Shown here: positions 28,440 through 36,117 of the stretch, in pieces
Numbering within the stretch: position 1 is the stretch's first letter
Layout of the letters: every line of letters begins with the position of its first letter
Assembly: GCA_934316845.1 (NCBI GenBank)
Contig: CAKRDZ010000019.1
Location: 4,355-68,354 of the forward strand
Length of the DNA stretch: 64,000 nucleotides
Direction: 5' to 3'
Origin: an uncultured Eubacterium sp.
GTDB lineage: Bacteria; Bacillota; Clostridia; Lachnospirales; Lachnospiraceae
Notes under the pieces: generated by a model
Told to the model about the DNA's origin: nothing
Database searches by the model: none
Seen by the model: the letters and a program-made list of their open reading frames with translations, nothing else
Position numbers and translations under genes: made by a program

Positions 28440-30257
28440 TTATTCTTCTGAAATCGGTTCAATGATCATTTCTTTCTTAAATGTCTCACGATCCAAAAAT
28501 GGTGCCAGATCTTCCAATGGCGGTGAGAACAAACTGCCATCCGGAAGTTTCTTCGTCGCTGACTTTGGTTCAAACTTCTGATCGATCGAAACCATGATCT
28601 CACAGATTACCGCGCCCTCTGTCGCAAATACCTTGGAGATCGTATCGTCCAATTCATCCGTCTTATCACAGCGGAAGAATGGATAGTTATACGCATACGC
28701 AATCTTTTCCATATCCGGGAATTCCAGGTCGTGACTCTGTGGTCCGATTCCGACAAATGGTTCTCCGAAGAAATTGGACTGCGTCTGACGAATGGAATGA
28801 TATCCATTATTGTTAATCACAAAAATTTTGATCGGAAGGCGGTTTGTCTGAATAGTCTGAAGCTCCTGCAGGTTCATCTGGATGCTTCCATCTCCGCTGA
28901 TGCAGACAATTTCCTTCTTTCCTTCTGCCACGCAGGCACCGATTGCAGCCGGAAGATCGTATCCCATAGACGCAATCGCGGAATTTATGATAAATCTCTG
29001 ACCTTTTTTAATCTCATAGCCATGGCTTCCAACCACACAGGCAGAACCATTTCCAACTACCGTAACGTAATCTTCCGGCAGTCTCTTACTAAGCTCTTTG
29101 ATAAATGCATAGACATTGGCAGGATTTTTCTGCTCATAATGTTTTGGCAGAACAACCGGATAGGTCTTCTTCCAGTGATCGCATTTATTCAGCCAGAATT
29201 CATCCGTATCTAATTTGACGCCGCCAAGTTCCTCGTTCATGATGTGCATTACGTCTTTTACGTCTGCGCAGATTGGCATATCTACATGAATTGTCGGTTT
29301 TTTCAATTCATCTTCATCGACATCTACAACGATCGTATATGCCTCCCGCGCCCATGTCTTATAATTGTATCCAACCTGGCGGATGCTCAGACGGCTTCCC
29401 AGAGACAATACAAGATCACTGTTCTGAATTGCAAAGTTTCCGGCACGGTCGCCCATGATTCCGGCACGTCCCACATACAACGGATGCTCATCCGCAATCA
29501 GATCAATGCTGTTCCATCCTGTAACAACCGGAATATTTAATTTTTCTACCAGCTCGCAGAATTCTTCATATCCTCCGGATGTACGGATCGCGCTTCCTGC
29601 ATTGATAACCGGGCGTTTGGCCTGTTTTATTTTTTCAATTACTGTCCGGGCTGTCTCTTTTGAGAATTTCTTTGGCACTTCATCCGCACACTCTGCCGGA
29701 TCGAAACTCCGAAGATCATCCGTCTCAATATAAGCTCCCTGCACATTTACAGGAATATCCAGCCAACATGGACCGGGACGTCCTATATTAGCAAGATACA
29801 ATGCCTTTTCCAGACAATATTTAATATCAAGAGGATCAATTACCATCTGACAATATTTTGTCATGCTTTCCACTGCTTTACAGATTTCAAATTCCTGATC
29901 GCCCATTGCCCGGAGATTCAGTCCGGTGCTGTGAGCCGTTGTATCGTAACGTACCTGTCCGGAAATGACAAGCATTGGAATGGAATCCAGCCATCCGCCG
30001 ACTACTCCGGTAATTGCATTGGTTCCGCCAGGTCCGGTCGTTACACAGATTGCTCCGATCTTATTGTGCATTCTTGCATACGCCTCACCGGCAATCGCAC
30101 AAGCCTGTTCATGGTGCTGGTATACGCAGTGAAGTCCCTCCTGATGTCCCAAACCATCGTTGAGGTGCATTGCACCGCCGCCGGTAACTGTAAATACAGT
30201 GTCAATATCATGGTCAACAAGAAATTGTGCCACGTAATTTGATAATTTAATCCTCAT
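28440..30257 (-). CDS. Thiamine-diphosphate enzyme, acetolactate-synthase-like (YerE-like candidate)
   Basis: 605 residues with the three-domain TPP fold: catalytic Glu in YQHHEQACAIAGEAYAR, TGPGGTNAITG, and the cofactor motif GDGSIQMN ... NNNGYHSIR. It is annotated-type acetolactate synthase by fold, but lacks a partner small subunit and other branched-chain amino acid genes. Its neighbours are rfbG, rfbH and a CDP-sugar reductase. In Yersinia O-antigen clusters the equivalent enzyme (YerE) transfers an acetyl unit from pyruvate to CDP-4-keto-3,6-dideoxyglucose. That function is inferred here. GGAGG lies six bases before the ATG. Confidence 0.85.
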   Translation of the reverse strand: MRIKLSNYVAQFLVDHDIDTVFTVTGGGAMHLNDGLGHQEGLHCVYQHHEQACAIAGEAYARMHNKIGAICVTTGPGGTNAITGVVGGWLDSIPMLVISGQVRYDTTAHSTGLNLRAMGDQEFEICKAVESMTKYCQMVIDPLDIKYCLEKALYLANIGRPGPCWLDIPVNVQGAYIETDDLRSFDPAECADEVPKKFSKETARTVIEKIKQAKRPVINAGSAIRTSGGYEEFCELVEKLNIPVVTGWNSIDLIADEHPLYVGRAGIMGDRAGNFAIQNSDLVLSLGSRLSIRQVGYNYKTWAREAYTIVVDVDEDELKKPTIHVDMPICADVKDVMHIMNEELGGVKLDTDEFWLNKCDHWKKTYPVVLPKHYEQKNPANVYAFIKELSKRLPEDYVTVVGNGSACVVGSHGYEIKKGQRFIINSAIASMGYDLPAAIGACVAEGKKEIVCISGDGSIQMNLQELQTIQTNRLPIKIFVINNNGYHSIRQTQSNFFGEPFVGIGPQSHDLEFPDMEKIAYAYNYPFFRCDKTDELDDTISKVFATEGAVICEIMVSIDQKFEPKSATKKLPDGSLFSPPLEDLAPFLDRETFKKEMIIEPISEE

Positions 30258-30302
30258 TTTTATCCTCCATATCGGAGTAATAATTACCCCTGGGTTCTTT
30301 AT

Positions 30303-31640
30303 TTATTTTACTGCTTCTTTGATCACTTTTGCCATGTAGTCGATCTTCTCATCTGTCATACCCGGATATACACCAAGCCAGAAAGTATCTTTCATGATAC
30401 GGTCTGTCACAGCAAGATCTCCGACAACACGGTATCCTTTACCGGATGCACGCATCTCATCAAAGCAAGGCTGTTTTACAATGTTTCCGGCAAAAAGCAT
30501 ACGTGTCTGTACGCCATGATCTTCGATATACTGAACCACTTTGTTCTTATCCACGCCCTCACGGCAGGTAAGAAGGAATCCGAACCAGCTTGGTTTGGAG
30601 TTTGGACATGGTTCCGGAAGAATGAGTTTATCTTCTACTTCTTCCAACGCAGCACGAAGCCGGTCAAAGTTGTGTCTTCTCTTTTCTACAAATGTAGGGA
30701 ATTTTGCCAGCTGGGCACATCCTACTGCTGCCTGCATATCCGTTGCTTTCAAGTTATATCCAAAGTGTGAATATACATATTTGTGGTCGTATCCAAGTGG
30801 AAGTTCTCCGTACTGCTTGTCAAAACGATGTCCACACAGGTTGTCTCTTCCGGATGGACATACGCAATCTCTTCCCCAGTCTCTCAAAGAGCGGACTGCT
30901 TTATGGATCAATGGGTTGTCTGTATAAACAGCACCACCTTCACCCATTGTCATGTGGTGTGGTGGATAGAAACTTGACGTACCGATATCACCGATCGTAC
31001 CTGTGAATTTTTCTTCTCCGTTGATCGTGTACTTGGATCCCAAAGCATCACAGTTATCTTCAACAAGCCATAAATTATGTTTGTCACAAAATTCTTTGAT
31101 GGCACCAAGATCCCATGGATTTCCCAATGTATGAGCGATCATGATCGCTTTTGTCTTATCGGAAAGAGCCTCTTCCAACATAGAAGCATCCATATTGTAC
31201 TGTGGAATTGTCATGTCTACGAATACCGGAACAGCACCATACTGAATGATCGGTGCAATTGTAGTCGGGAATCCGGCAGCCACTGTGATAACCTCATCGC
31301 CGGGCATAATACGGCGGTCTCCCATCAAAGGAGAAGTAAGTGCCATAAATGCAAGCAGGTTTGCGGAAGAACCGGAGTTTACCAGAGAACAATATCTGGT
31401 TCCAAGGTACTCTGCAAATTCTTTTTCAAACTGATCGGTATATCTTCCTGAAGTAAGCCAGAACTCAAGGGAACTGTCTACCAGATTTACCATCTCTTCG
31501 TGTCCATAATAACGGGAAGCATATGGGATGCGGTCGCCTTCTTTAAAAGGCTTTTCCTGATTGTGGTATTTGTCACAATACTCCTTTACCATCTCCAAAA
31601 TACTTTCTCTTGCCTGTTTTTCATTCTGATTTTCAAACAT
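30303..31640 (-). CDS. rfbH: CDP-4-dehydro-6-deoxyglucose 3-dehydratase (RfbH / E1)
   Basis: 445 residues of the DegT/StrS aminotransferase fold. The usual PLP lysine is replaced by histidine (YPPHHMTMGEGG), the hallmark of RfbH dehydratases that use free PMP. A cysteine set CVC-x7-C (GRDCVCPSGRDNLCG) plus NCDALG upstream fits the [2Fe-2S] ligands of E1. It removes the 3-hydroxyl of CDP-4-keto-6-deoxyglucose. It needs an E3-type reductase (RfbI/AscD/YerD), which is not encoded in this window. Confidence 0.94.
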   Translation of the reverse strand: MFENQNEKQARESILEMVKEYCDKYHNQEKPFKEGDRIPYASRYYGHEEMVNLVDSSLEFWLTSGRYTDQFEKEFAEYLGTRYCSLVNSGSSANLLAFMALTSPLMGDRRIMPGDEVITVAAGFPTTIAPIIQYGAVPVFVDMTIPQYNMDASMLEEALSDKTKAIMIAHTLGNPWDLGAIKEFCDKHNLWLVEDNCDALGSKYTINGEEKFTGTIGDIGTSSFYPPHHMTMGEGGAVYTDNPLIHKAVRSLRDWGRDCVCPSGRDNLCGHRFDKQYGELPLGYDHKYVYSHFGYNLKATDMQAAVGCAQLAKFPTFVEKRRHNFDRLRAALEEVEDKLILPEPCPNSKPSWFGFLLTCREGVDKNKVVQYIEDHGVQTRMLFAGNIVKQPCFDEMRASGKGYRVVGDLAVTDRIMKDTFWLGVYPGMTDEKIDYMAKVIKEAVK

Positions 31641-31670
31641 AATCTTAATCCTTTCTGATTTTCGTAATTA

Positions 31671-32723
31671 TTATCGATTTAAAAATTCTTTAATCTGCTT
31701 GTCCATAATATCTGCCACACTTTCTCCGGCAAAATATACTTTCGTCCATTCTACCGTTTTGTCGAGTGCTTCCGATACCGTCCAGCGCGGTTTCCAGCCA
31801 AATGTTGTCTTCAGTTTTGAGCAGTCGAGTTTGAGGAAGTTTGCCTCATGAGGACCTCCGTCATACTGATTGACCCATTTCATGCCTTCGCCCCATTTTT
31901 CCACAAACAGATCTACCAGATCACCTGTCGTTACGCAGTCTGTCTCATCCGGTCCGACATTATAATATCCCTGATATTTGGCATCCAGATACTGCTCTTT
32001 GGCGATCATCAGATATGCGATCACCGGCTCCAGCACATGCTGATACGGACGTGTGGAAAACGGATTACGGATCACAATATCCTTCTTTTCTTTTGCTGCG
32101 CGCACGCAGTCCGGGATAATACGATCGTTGGCAAAATCACCACCGCCGATCACATTACCGGCTCTTGCCGTCGATACCGCAACCCCTGTTTCATTGAAAA
32201 ATGAATTTTTGTAACTGTGTGTCACCAGTTCGGAACAGGATTTACTGTTGGAATACGGATCATATCCATCCAACGGTTCGTTTTCACGATATCCCCATTC
32301 CCATTCTTTATTTTCATACACCTTATCCGTTGTGACGTTTAAGAAACTCTTAACGCACGGATTCTGGCGTACACATTCACATATATTTACCGTTCCCATC
32401 ACATTGGTTTCATACGTATAAACCGGATCCTTATATGAATCTCTTACGATCGGCTGGGCAGCAAGATGAATTACAATTTCCGGCTGAACCTCTTTGAAAA
32501 CATTGGATAATTTTTCCAAATCACGAATATCTCCGATCACCGAATTCATCTTATCTTCAACCTCTGCCATTGAAAAAAGATTGGGATCTGTCGGTGCTTC
32601 CAAGGAATACCCTGTCACTTCTGCTCCTGCCTGTATCAAAGTACGGCACATCCAGCTTCCCTTAAAACCGGTATGTCCCGTCACAAGTACTTTTTTTCCC
32701 TGATAGAAACTTAAATCTTTCAT
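31671..32723 (-). CDS. rfbG: CDP-glucose 4,6-dehydratase
   Basis: 350 residues from an ATG seven bases after GGAGA; the open frame extends upstream but that part is the promoter and leader. VLVTGHTGFKGSW, TTDKVYENKE and DPYSNSKSCSE (YxxxK) are the RfbG signature. It makes CDP-4-dehydro-6-deoxy-D-glucose from CDP-glucose. It is the first gene after a well-formed promoter and is followed by rfbH after 30 bases. Confidence 0.95.
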   Translation of the reverse strand: MKDLSFYQGKKVLVTGHTGFKGSWMCRTLIQAGAEVTGYSLEAPTDPNLFSMAEVEDKMNSVIGDIRDLEKLSNVFKEVQPEIVIHLAAQPIVRDSYKDPVYTYETNVMGTVNICECVRQNPCVKSFLNVTTDKVYENKEWEWGYRENEPLDGYDPYSNSKSCSELVTHSYKNSFFNETGVAVSTARAGNVIGGGDFANDRIIPDCVRAAKEKKDIVIRNPFSTRPYQHVLEPVIAYLMIAKEQYLDAKYQGYYNVGPDETDCVTTGDLVDLFVEKWGEGMKWVNQYDGGPHEANFLKLDCSKLKTTFGWKPRWTVSEALDKTVEWTKVYFAGESVADIMDKQIKEFLNR

Positions 32724-32781
32724 GTCTTTCTCCATTCTGATTTGCATAATTTTCGCATCATAATATAATATACCGTATATC

Positions 32782-32810
32782 AGTATAAAGCACAATCCAA
32801 TCTTTGTCAA
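32782..32810 (-). promoter_or_regulatory. Vegetative promoter for the rfbG operon
   Basis: On the minus strand TTGACA, a 17-base spacer and TATACT lie about 60 bases upstream of the rfbG start codon, right after the DUF6270 gene. It is a near-consensus SigA promoter, so the downstream sugar genes can be expressed independently of the DUF6270 gene. Confidence 0.8.
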
Positions 32811-32826
32811 CCTCTAACGCAAATTG

Positions 32827-34914
32827 TCAGTGCCGTAAAATGATGTCTAAAAGCGCCTGATAGCCTTTCTCGTAGAATTCTTTTTCGTAATGCACCATAA
32901 ACGCACCCGACACACACAGATCGTCTGCTTCATAGTCTTTCGCATAATCAATCACATGACAGTCCATCTTCTCTTCAAAATAATCCTGCCATTTTTTCAA
33001 AAATGCTTTTTTCTTCTTTAATGTCGCCTGCTTATAACCGCGGATCGCCTTTTTCCGGCGCTCATAATCTAAAAATTTGAGTTTCACATCCGCTTTGATG
33101 AAAATGATCTGCGTTCCATAACGGCGTTTCAAAAATTCAATAAAAATATCAAAACGGGCTTTGATCTCTTCGTCACTCAGCACGTCTTCTACCGTCGTCA
33201 GTTCGCAGTCTTCTTTGATCTCTTTATAAAAACCAAGTCCACGCACTTCACTGTCTGCCGTAAGATAACCGCCCTGATATTTCACAACATCACAGATCAG
33301 GTCATAAAAATCAAGAAGCAGCCACTTGGATCCGGTCGTTTCCAGCTGTCCCGGCAGATCCTTGTGAAACGCACTTTTGATATAACCGACGCGCCAATTG
33401 CTGTTTTCGAACAAAGACAGATCGTCAAATTTGGCATCGTCATAAGGAATCGGTTCATCAAATGCAAATAAAAAGCTGTTGCGGTATGCGTATTTGCCAA
33501 TCTTAAACCGCCCGGTGTCTTCATTCAGGATCTCGCGTGTAATACAGGATCCCCAGAGGTCTACCTGAACCGGCTCATAAAAGGCGTTGAGTGCCCGGAT
33601 TGGTGCCAGCCGCTTATCTGCTTCCAGTTCTTTATGGTAGCAGTCTTTTATGCGTTCCTGCTCAAAATCTTCTTCTGCCGCCAGAAGCAGCAGTTTCTTG
33701 ACCTCTTTTGCCTTTCCGGCATCGAGCGCCCGCATCATGGCATCAAAGGTTCCGGCATGCACTTCATTGATGTAGACCGGTCCTTCCAGCCAGCCTCGTT
33801 TTTCCAGTTCTTTTTTGACAAGTTCCGTGTAGGCTTTGACAATCTTCATCTTATATTCGTAGATTGCCTTGTATCGTACTCCCTCCCGGAACAAATCCCC
33901 CTCTTCCACCGCCTGTACCACTTTCAGACAGGTGCGGAGATCTTCGGAAAACCGGAAATCATACTTTTCAAGGATTTCCGGTATACTCGCATATCCTTCC
34001 TGCTGTATTCTCACAATATCGTACTCAAATTCGGTCAGCACAGGACGCCCCAGACTCAGGATCAGATGATCGATAAATTTGCTGTCATCCATAAAAAGCG
34101 CGGTATTATTTTTCGCATACAAATTGTCATAATATTTGATAAACCGCCCAAAACGAATGTAAAATTCATCCTCTGAAAACACCCGCTTTTCCGGCTGATA
34201 CCGCATAATATAGGAAATGAGCCGTCTGGCATGATGATAAAACGGCTTCTCATAAGAAGACATCGTATATCCTTTTTTATGATTGAAGTCCAAAAAATAA
34301 TGGGAATAAATGTCAACCACATACGGATCCATCTTTTCCACAAAATAGTCCTCCAGTTCTTTGATACGCCGATTGTACGCTTTACTGCTCTTTTTTTGCA
34401 CTTTCCGCACATGCTTATGCGTCACAAACCACTTCGGACATCTGGACTTGACAAGGATAATGTGGTCTTTGTCAAAGTATTTTGCGATCAGTTCCAGATA
34501 GTTGTCCATATAGGGTTTCCAATCGAATTTCCGGTCACGCATCACATCGATTTCTTCAATCTCGTCCTGGTGCTCTGCATAAAACCGGCTCTCCTCAAAC
34601 TTTGGATTTTTGGTAAATACCTGGTCTTTCCATACACACAAACGATGCCCCGCTGTATAACACATGTCTACCACAAGGAAATCTGCCGGATTTTCTTCCA
34701 GTTCCGTTTTCAGCCGTTTTTCGAGATCCATCGTAAGAAGCGGAGACGCCGGTCCATCGACCGCAAAGGTCGCTCCCTCCGGATTTCCCACCAGCGACAG
34801 AAGGGATATCCAGCAGCTGTCATTATATACTTTATATCTTTCTTTTAACTCCATATCATTGATATAAGAGGAACCATTCAAACGTATAATTGGCATTTCC
34901 ATGATATTTTTCAT
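32827..34914 (-). CDS. Tandem DUF6270-like protein, 695 aa
   Basis: The C-terminal half (from about residue 450) opens with VDLWGSCITREIL, the conserved G-S-C start of DUF6270 domains, and ends with DCHVIDYAKDY ... KEFYEKGYQALLDII. The N-terminal half shows the same order: FLVVDMCYTAGHRL, HIILVKSRCPKW, DPYVVDIYSHYF, KPFYHHARRLISYI, but its first motif is degenerate. So the protein is an internal duplication joined by a helical linker. DUF6270 has no proven function; presence at the head of a polysaccharide cluster suggests a cytoplasmic role in glycan or teichoic acid modification. Confidence 0.75.
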   Translation of the reverse strand: MKNIMEMPIIRLNGSSYINDMELKERYKVYNDSCWISLLSLVGNPEGATFAVDGPASPLLTMDLEKRLKTELEENPADFLVVDMCYTAGHRLCVWKDQVFTKNPKFEESRFYAEHQDEIEEIDVMRDRKFDWKPYMDNYLELIAKYFDKDHIILVKSRCPKWFVTHKHVRKVQKKSSKAYNRRIKELEDYFVEKMDPYVVDIYSHYFLDFNHKKGYTMSSYEKPFYHHARRLISYIMRYQPEKRVFSEDEFYIRFGRFIKYYDNLYAKNNTALFMDDSKFIDHLILSLGRPVLTEFEYDIVRIQQEGYASIPEILEKYDFRFSEDLRTCLKVVQAVEEGDLFREGVRYKAIYEYKMKIVKAYTELVKKELEKRGWLEGPVYINEVHAGTFDAMMRALDAGKAKEVKKLLLLAAEEDFEQERIKDCYHKELEADKRLAPIRALNAFYEPVQVDLWGSCITREILNEDTGRFKIGKYAYRNSFLFAFDEPIPYDDAKFDDLSLFENSNWRVGYIKSAFHKDLPGQLETTGSKWLLLDFYDLICDVVKYQGGYLTADSEVRGLGFYKEIKEDCELTTVEDVLSDEEIKARFDIFIEFLKRRYGTQIIFIKADVKLKFLDYERRKKAIRGYKQATLKKKKAFLKKWQDYFEEKMDCHVIDYAKDYEADDLCVSGAFMVHYEKEFYEKGYQALLDIILRH

Positions 34915-34942
34915 TCTCCATTCTCAAGGTATAATTGACATA

Positions 34943-34971
34943 ATTATAACACATCTTTGACACGATGTAAA
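34943..34971 (-). promoter_or_regulatory. Vegetative promoter at the head of the polysaccharide cluster
   Basis: Minus strand TTTACA, 17-base spacer, TATAAT, about 30 bases before the DUF6270 start codon. It is the most upstream promoter of the 30-kb cluster. Confidence 0.78.
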
Positions 34972-35015
34972 CAACAGTCACATCTTTCTTGTCCTCTCCA
35001 TATGTTAAAACGAAA

Positions 35016-35209
35016 GTAACTATTCAGGATCCAATGTATGAAAATCAATGAATCGTCGTGCTTGCACGTAAGAGGCTTTGATTTTCATACATTTAGATCC
35101 TAATAGGGCTCCCCTTCCCACATGAGCATTTTTAGCCTTGTCAAAGGCGGGAAAGAACACAAAGTGTTCGAAATGCGAATGTGTGAGAGTGGGGGTCCTG
35201 AATAGTTAC
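35016..35209. repeat. Structured GTAA-ended element, copy 1 (MITE-like, 194 bp)
   Basis: Begins GTAACTATTCAGGATCC and ends CCTGAATAGTTAC (13-bp inverted ends). Flanks AAACGAAA (left) and AACCGAAA (right) differ at one of eight bases, consistent with an old 8-bp target duplication. Inside are a long hairpin (arms near 35029-35050 and 35079-35101) and a second compound hairpin containing GCCTTG/CAAAGGC and AACAC/GTGTT. It fills the gap between the DUF6270 promoter and the S8 protease ribosome site. Confidence 0.9.
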
Positions 35210-35237
35210 AACCGAAAGGCTAAAGGAGGAACTTCGT

Positions 35238-36110
35238 ATGAATCGTGTCCGTGAAATTGTTAAAGCCTCTTATGCGCACGAGGCTCATATCTATGGGGCA
35301 GGGAGCTGTATCGCGATACTTGACAGCGGAATTGCCGCGCATCCGGATTTTGATGACCGCATCATCGGATGGTACGATGTCCTTTCTGCCACACGCCAGC
35401 CCTATGATGACTACGGCCACGGAACCCACGTTGCCGGGATCGCTGCGGGAAACGGCCGCGCCAGCCGTGGATTGTACCGCGGCATTGCTCCCCAGGCAGA
35501 TCTCGTCGCAGTCAAAGTGCTGAACCGGTACGGAGAAGGAACCGTCGAAAGCATCTGTACCGGCATCGACTGGGTTCTCCGAAACCGCATGCGCTATGGA
35601 ATCAATATCGTAAATATTTCTGCCGGCACTGCAAAGGAAAAGCAGTCTGACGAATCTTCTCCTCTCGTGCGGAAAGTAGAGGAGCTTTGGGATGCCGGTC
35701 TTGTCGTCGTCGTTTCTGCCGGGAACCGCGGTCCGGAAGCCGGCACGATCAGCGCTCCCGGAAACAGCCGCAAAGTCATTACGGTCGGTTATTATGGCAG
35801 AGAAGGAAATTCCGGCACCGGTCCCACGATCCATTGTATCAAAAAACCCGATGTCATTACGCCGGGAAGCCATATTGTCAGCTGCCATCATACGAATATC
35901 CAAAAAGTCCCGTATACGAAAAAAAGCGGTACCTCCATGGCAACTCCGGTTGTCAGTGGAGGCATCGCCTTACTTTTAAGTTTACCAAAATACCGGTTTT
36001 ATGAACCAAAAGAAGTGAAAATCCGGTTAAAAAACAGCTGTACCGATCTCGGTCTGCCCCACAACAAGCAGGGCTGGGGACTTTTCGATCTAAAGCGGTT
36101 TTTATTCTGA
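35238..36110 (+). CDS. Intracellular-type S8 (subtilisin) serine protease
   Basis: 290 residues without signal peptide. The catalytic triad is intact: ILDSGIAAHPD (Asp), DYGHGTHVAGIAAGNG (His), SAGNRGPEAG (oxyanion Asn) and GTSMATPVVSGG (Ser). No prodomain is visible, so it resembles short cytoplasmic subtilisins. AAAGGAGGA precedes the ATG. The region that must hold its promoter is occupied by element copy 1. It converges on glgP with only seven bases between the stop codons and no visible terminator. Role unknown; protein turnover or spore maturation are possible. Confidence 0.9.
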   Translation: MNRVREIVKASYAHEAHIYGAGSCIAILDSGIAAHPDFDDRIIGWYDVLSATRQPYDDYGHGTHVAGIAAGNGRASRGLYRGIAPQADLVAVKVLNRYGEGTVESICTGIDWVLRNRMRYGINIVNISAGTAKEKQSDESSPLVRKVEELWDAGLVVVVSAGNRGPEAGTISAPGNSRKVITVGYYGREGNSGTGPTIHCIKKPDVITPGSHIVSCHHTNIQKVPYTKKSGTSMATPVVSGGIALLLSLPKYRFYEPKEVKIRLKNSCTDLGLPHNKQGWGLFDLKRFLF

Positions 36111-36117
36111 ACACTCC

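Noticed and set aside
28440..30257. Housekeeping acetolactate synthase for branched-chain amino acids
   Set aside because: No small subunit or other ilv genes adjoin, and the gene lies inside a CDP-sugar operon. It is not fully excluded, so the alternative is stated in the finding.
35220..35903. 227-codon minus-strand frame opposite the S8 protease
   Set aside because: It covers the catalytic motifs of the protease in antisense and has low-complexity composition.
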